A stretch of 9,367 bases of DNA from Halobacteriales archaeon (GTDB taxonomy: Archaea; Thermoplasmatota; SW-10-69-26; JACQPN01; JAIVGT01). Below, in pieces: positions 7,233 through 9,367 of the stretch; position 1 is the first letter of the stretch, and every line of letters begins with the position of its first letter. The position numbers and the translations under genes were made by a program. Under the pieces are notes generated by a model that did no database searches, had not been told where the DNA came from, and worked only from the letters and a program-made list of their open reading frames with translations. The stretch covers positions 1-9,367 of the forward strand of contig JAIVGT010000020.1 of NCBI GenBank assembly GCA_020201485.1, in the 5' to 3' direction.

Positions 7233-8008
7233 CACAGCCTCCGCAGGCCGCGCACGAGCCGCTCCTTGCTGAACTCGCCCAGGCTCATCACGCCCAGGGC
7301 CCCGGGTGGGCCGAGGACGCGCAGCGCGATGGCCCGGTCGGACTTCCCTTCCCGGGCGAGCTTGCGCACGGCGTCGCGCAGCCCCTCCAGGTGCGCGATC
7401 TGCGCGCCGAGCTGCTCCTGCGGGTCCTCCATGACCGGGCCGTGCGACGGGAACACGAGCGTCGGCTTGCGGTCGCGCATCGCCTTCAGGCTGGCCAGGT
7501 AATCGGCGATGGACTCGTCGCGGAAGCCGTACTTCAGCGGGCCGAGCGCCGCGTCGCCGGCGAAGAGCCAGCCGCGCTCCGGGACCCAGTACGCGAGGTG
7601 GTCCGGGGTGTGGCCGGGCGTGGGGAAGGGCAGGAACTGCAGCTCGCCCTCGTCCTTGCCGTCGCCCACCGGGAGAATCGTTCCGGGATTCGGCTCGCCC
7701 CAGGCGACGTTCCGGTAGAACGGGATGTCGCGGGCGATGCCCAGCCCGGCCGCGCCATAGCTCGCCGCGGCGCGGAACGCCCCGCAGTTCCCGAGATGGT
7801 CCTCGTGCCCGTGCGTGACGAGGATGGTGCGCGGCTCGTCGTGCGCCAATGCGGATCTCAATTCGTGCGCAGCCCGCGTGCAGCCGGCATCGACCAGGAG
7901 CTTGCCGATGCGGTAGCAGCTCGTGATGTACATAGGCTTGCCGAGGAGGGTGCGCGCCATGCGCAGGCGCGTGACCTCGCCCTGGGCGTGCTGGCTGACC
8001 TTGAGCAT
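7232..8008 (-). CDS. MBL-fold metallo-hydrolase (glyoxalase II/LACTB2-like)
   Basis: Metallo-beta-lactamase superfamily hydrolase, 258 residues, predicted cytoplasmic. The metal ligands are intact: THGHEDH (65-71, HxHxDH), H133 in PGHTPDH, D152 in FAGDAAL and H189 in PSHGP. After the MBL core, residues about 195-258 form a helical, probably winged-helix C-terminus as in LACTB2-like proteins. The substrate cannot be read from the sequence; options include thioester, lactone or RNA hydrolysis. The ATG at 8008 shares one base with the ksgA stop (TGATG) and follows a GGTGG site (8013-8017); its own stop shares a base with the hemK2 start. This double coupling implies fixed cotranslation with two translation-machinery methyltransferases. 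The frame remains open far upstream but that part is only the shadow of ksgA. Confidence 0.9.
   Translation of the reverse strand: MLKVSQHAQGEVTRLRMARTLLGKPMYITSCYRIGKLLVDAGCTRAAHELRSALAHDEPRTILVTHGHEDHLGNCGAFRAAASYGAAGLGIARDIPFYRNVAWGEPNPGTILPVGDGKDEGELQFLPFPTPGHTPDHLAYWVPERGWLFAGDAALGPLKYGFRDESIADYLASLKAMRDRKPTLVFPSHGPVMEDPQEQLGAQIAHLEGLRDAVRKLAREGKSDRAIALRVLGPPGALGVMSLGEFSKERLVRGLRRL
7238..7242 (-). promoter_or_regulatory. SD site (GGAGG) for the HemK2-type gene
   Basis: A perfect GGAGG inside the end of the MBL gene, five bases before the ATG at 7232. It supports that ATG over the GTG directly before it and shows the gene is translated from an internal site of a polycistronic message. 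Confidence 0.6.
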
Positions 8009-8784
8009 CAAGCCACCGCCGCGGCGAGCGCCTCCGCCACCTCGTTGAACTCCTTCGGCGTGAGCGTGCCGGCCCGCGCCTCCATGTGCGGCAGCTTCGG
8101 CACCGCGTCGTGGAGCAGGTCCCAGCTCTTCGTGAACGCCGGCCACTGGTCGAGCAGCGCGTTGCGCAGGGTCTTCCTGCGGTGCTGGAACGCGGCGCGC
8201 ACCACCTCCTCGAACAGCTCCGGCTCCTCCATGTCGAAGGGCGGCGCGGGGCGGGGCGTGAGGCGCACCAGGCTGCTCGCCACGCGCGGCCGGGGGTGGA
8301 ACGCGCTCGGCGGGACCGTCTCCAGCAGCTCGATGCTCGCCTTGACGTGCGCGTTCACGCTCAGCCGGCCGTAGTGGTCCGTGCCCGGCCGGGCCACCAT
8401 GCGCTGGGCGAACTCGCGCTGGAACATGAGCACGCCCATCTCGAAGTCGCGCTCCAGCAGCCGGAAGGTGATGTCGCTGCTGATGTGGTAGGGCAGGTTG
8501 CTCACGACCTTGTCGAAGCCGGGCAGCTCCTCCTTCAGCGCGTCGCCGAGGATGAGCCGCACGTTCGGCGGCAGGCCGTGGTCGGTCAGCTCGTCGACCA
8601 TCTCCGGGTCCTTCTCGATGCACACGAGCTTCTTCACGTGCGGCGCGAGCGCGTGGGTGAGCACGCCCTTGCCCGGCCCGATCTCGAGCACGGTCTCGTC
8701 GCCCCGGAGCTGGGCGTAGGCGACCTGGCGCTGGACCACGTCCCGGTCGATGAGGAAATGCTGGCCGAGCTTGGGCCGGCGCAT
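8008..8784 (-). CDS. ksgA: 16S rRNA (adenine-N6) dimethyltransferase KsgA/RsmA/Dim1
   Basis: Dimethylates two adjacent adenines in the 3'-terminal helix 45 loop of 16S rRNA, a late step in small-subunit assembly. The 258 residues show KLGQHFLID (5-13), the SAM-binding VLEIGPGKG (32-40), acidic strand-2 end IEKD (56-59), GDAL (80-83), the catalytic NLPY (96-99) and the C-terminal helical domain with AAFQHRRKTLRNAL (197-210). Length fits the archaeal family. The ATG at 8784 places KLGQHFL at residue 5, as usual. There is no SD, but an AT-rich box lies at -23 to -34, so this looks like the promoter-proximal, leaderless gene of the ksgA-MBL-hemK2 operon. The DUF655 gene often found just upstream of ksgA in archaea is absent; an SRPBCC gene sits there instead. 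Confidence 0.97.
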   Translation of the reverse strand: MRRPKLGQHFLIDRDVVQRQVAYAQLRGDETVLEIGPGKGVLTHALAPHVKKLVCIEKDPEMVDELTDHGLPPNVRLILGDALKEELPGFDKVVSNLPYHISSDITFRLLERDFEMGVLMFQREFAQRMVARPGTDHYGRLSVNAHVKASIELLETVPPSAFHPRPRVASSLVRLTPRPAPPFDMEEPELFEEVVRAAFQHRRKTLRNALLDQWPAFTKSWDLLHDAVPKLPHMEARAGTLTPKEFNEVAEALAAAVA

Positions 8785-8806
8785 CGCAGGCTGAGCCCGG
8801 GCCAGG

Positions 8807-8818
8807 TTGAAGAACTTT
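8807..8818 (-). promoter_or_regulatory. Candidate TATA box for ksgA
   Basis: AAAGTTCTTCAA on the minus strand occupies -34 to -23 relative to the ksgA ATG, in otherwise GC-rich DNA. Its centre at about -28 would put transcription start at or next to the ATG, matching the lack of an SD. It is not a canonical TTTATATA box, so confidence is moderate. Confidence 0.45.
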
Positions 8819-8826
8819 CGGCAGCG

Positions 8827-8856
8827 AAAAGGAAACCGGGGGGCGCGCGGGCCCCC
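8827..8856 (-). terminator. Hairpin plus T-rich terminator after the SRPBCC gene
   Basis: Read on the minus strand just after the SRPBCC stop, GGGGGC and GCCCCC (8851-8856 and 8839-8844) can form a perfect 6-bp stem with a 6-nt loop. A TTTCCTTTT tract (8827-8835) follows three bases later. Archaeal termination depends mainly on the T-rich tract. It ends nine bases before the AT-rich box proposed for ksgA, making a compact terminator-promoter junction. Confidence 0.55.
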
Positions 8857-8865
8857 GCTGCCCGC

Positions 8866-9300
8866 CTACTTCAGCGTCTTGAGGAAGCGCTGGTCCTCGT
8901 CGAAGCCGTTGTCGAAGAACTCGTTCGCCGCCTTGTGCAGGGCCTTCTCGTCCGTGACGCCCTGGATGCGCCACTCCGCGACCGTGATGCAGCGCGTGCG
9001 GTTGCCCTCGGGCAGGTAGGTCGTGGTCATCCACGAGCCCTTCATCGGCCCGTCGATGAACTCCACGGTCTGCGTGAACGGGGGCTTGACCACGACGTGC
9101 CACTTGTGGTTCATCGTCTTGCCATCCGGGCCCTTCGTCACCACGTCCAGCTTCGCCGTGCCGTCCGGCTGCGGGTGCGGCGTGACGGAGACCAGGCCGG
9201 CGTGGATCTTGTTCGCCGGGTCCTGGTGGGCCTCGATGAGCTTCCACACCTTCTGCACCGGAGCGTCGAACACGCCGTCGTCGCTGTAGTAGCGGACCAT
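8866..9300 (-). CDS. SRPBCC (START/Bet v1-like) domain protein
   Basis: A single-domain protein of 144 residues. It opens with a strand followed by FDAPVQKVWKLIEAHQDP, the usual SRPBCC pattern of beta-strand then helix (FxAPxxxVWxLI), then a run of antiparallel strands (HAGLVSV, KLDVVTK, HKWHVVVKPP, TQTVEFIDGP, SWMTTTYLP) and a long C-terminal helix near 117-140. Such folds form a hydrophobic cavity for lipids or other small ligands, and many members have no known ligand, as here. The ATG at 9300 is chosen over an in-frame TTG at 9357 because GGTGA (9306-9310) sits five bases before it and homology starts there; the 19 extra residues from the TTG look disordered. A hairpin with a T-rich tract follows the stop, separating it from ksgA. 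Confidence 0.8.
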   Translation of the reverse strand: MVRYYSDDGVFDAPVQKVWKLIEAHQDPANKIHAGLVSVTPHPQPDGTAKLDVVTKGPDGKTMNHKWHVVVKPPFTQTVEFIDGPMKGSWMTTTYLPEGNRTRCITVAEWRIQGVTDEKALHKAANEFFDNGFDEDQRFLKTLK

Positions 9301-9305
9301 GGGGT

Positions 9306-9310
9306 TCACC
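9306..9310 (-). promoter_or_regulatory. SD site (GGTGA) deciding the SRPBCC start
   Basis: GGTGA five bases before the ATG at 9300 matches the archaeal SD core (part of GGAGGTGA, complementary to the usual 16S rRNA 3' end). It favours this ATG over the in-frame TTG at 9357, which lies too near the window edge for its own signals to be judged fully. Confidence 0.55.
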
Positions 9311-9343
9311 GGAGCCGCGCACGGCGTCTCCCCTGCTTGAGGG

Positions 9344-9357
9344 TTGGCGCACGCCAA
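9344..9357. repeat. Short perfect inverted repeat upstream of the SRPBCC gene
   Basis: TTGGCG-CA-CGCCAA has perfect 6-bp arms around a 2-bp centre, 44-57 bp before the SRPBCC ATG. The spacing suits a dimeric regulator's operator better than an RNA hairpin, whose loop would be very tight. It may be chance in GC-rich DNA, and anything beyond the window edge is unseen. Confidence 0.3.
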
Positions 9358-9367
9358 GGGCCAGATG

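Noticed and set aside
5163..7502. 779-codon plus-strand open frame opposite the HhH and hemK2 genes
   Set aside because: The same composition artefact: long Leu/Arg/Ala runs, no recognisable motif, and it crosses three real minus-strand genes.
8009..9352. N-terminal extension of the MBL gene through ksgA
   Set aside because: Open only because of GC bias; the MBL fold starts at the ATG at 8008, which has an SD site and a TGATG overlap.

Overview
This is a very GC-rich archaeal window (genes packed, both strands, third codon positions almost all G or C). Archaeal origin rests on an adjacent ArcS/RaSEA archaeosine pair, an archaeal/eukaryotic-type HemK2 methyltransferase beside KsgA, and AT-rich TATA-like boxes about 28-31 nt before start codons that lack a Shine-Dalgarno (SD) site. 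The proteins are not strongly acidic, so a haloarchaeon is unlikely. A high-GC Thermoplasmatota-type lineage is my guess, from composition and gene content only.

Layout. 2-2263 (+ strand): the 3' part of an AMP-forming ligase, best read as MenE (o-succinylbenzoate-CoA ligase, menaquinone pathway), then a DUF72 (YecE-like) gene. 2277-9300 (- strand, read right to left): an SRPBCC-domain protein with a hairpin/T-rich terminator; ksgA (16S rRNA dimethyladenosine transferase), an MBL-fold hydrolase and a HemK2/PrmC-type release-factor methyltransferase, coupled by two TGATG stop/start overlaps; a 477-residue protein with tandem helix-hairpin-helix (HhH) domains and an unusual four-copy basic tail; and arcS plus the RaSEA radical SAM gene, overlapping by 8 nt. 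The two strands converge at 2263/2277 with only 13 bp between stop codons.

The minus-strand genes mostly concern maturing the translation apparatus: rRNA dimethylation near the decoding site (KsgA), methylation of the release factor GGQ glutamine (HemK2), and archaeosine at tRNA position 15 (ArcS adds lysine to preQ0-tRNA, RaSEA converts the adduct to archaeosine). The HhH protein between them has no function I recognise. Its C-terminal tail repeats a basic K/R-x-FGL-x-L/F-G-K motif at a 28-30 residue period within Glu/Ala/Pro-rich linkers, and it is the most novel item here.

Start signals fall into two classes. ksgA, the HhH gene and arcS have an AT-rich box at about -28 and no SD, as expected of leaderless transcripts. 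The MBL, hemK2, RaSEA, SRPBCC and DUF72 genes have GGTGA, GGAGG or GAGG type sites. I see no RNA genes, CRISPR arrays or mobile elements.
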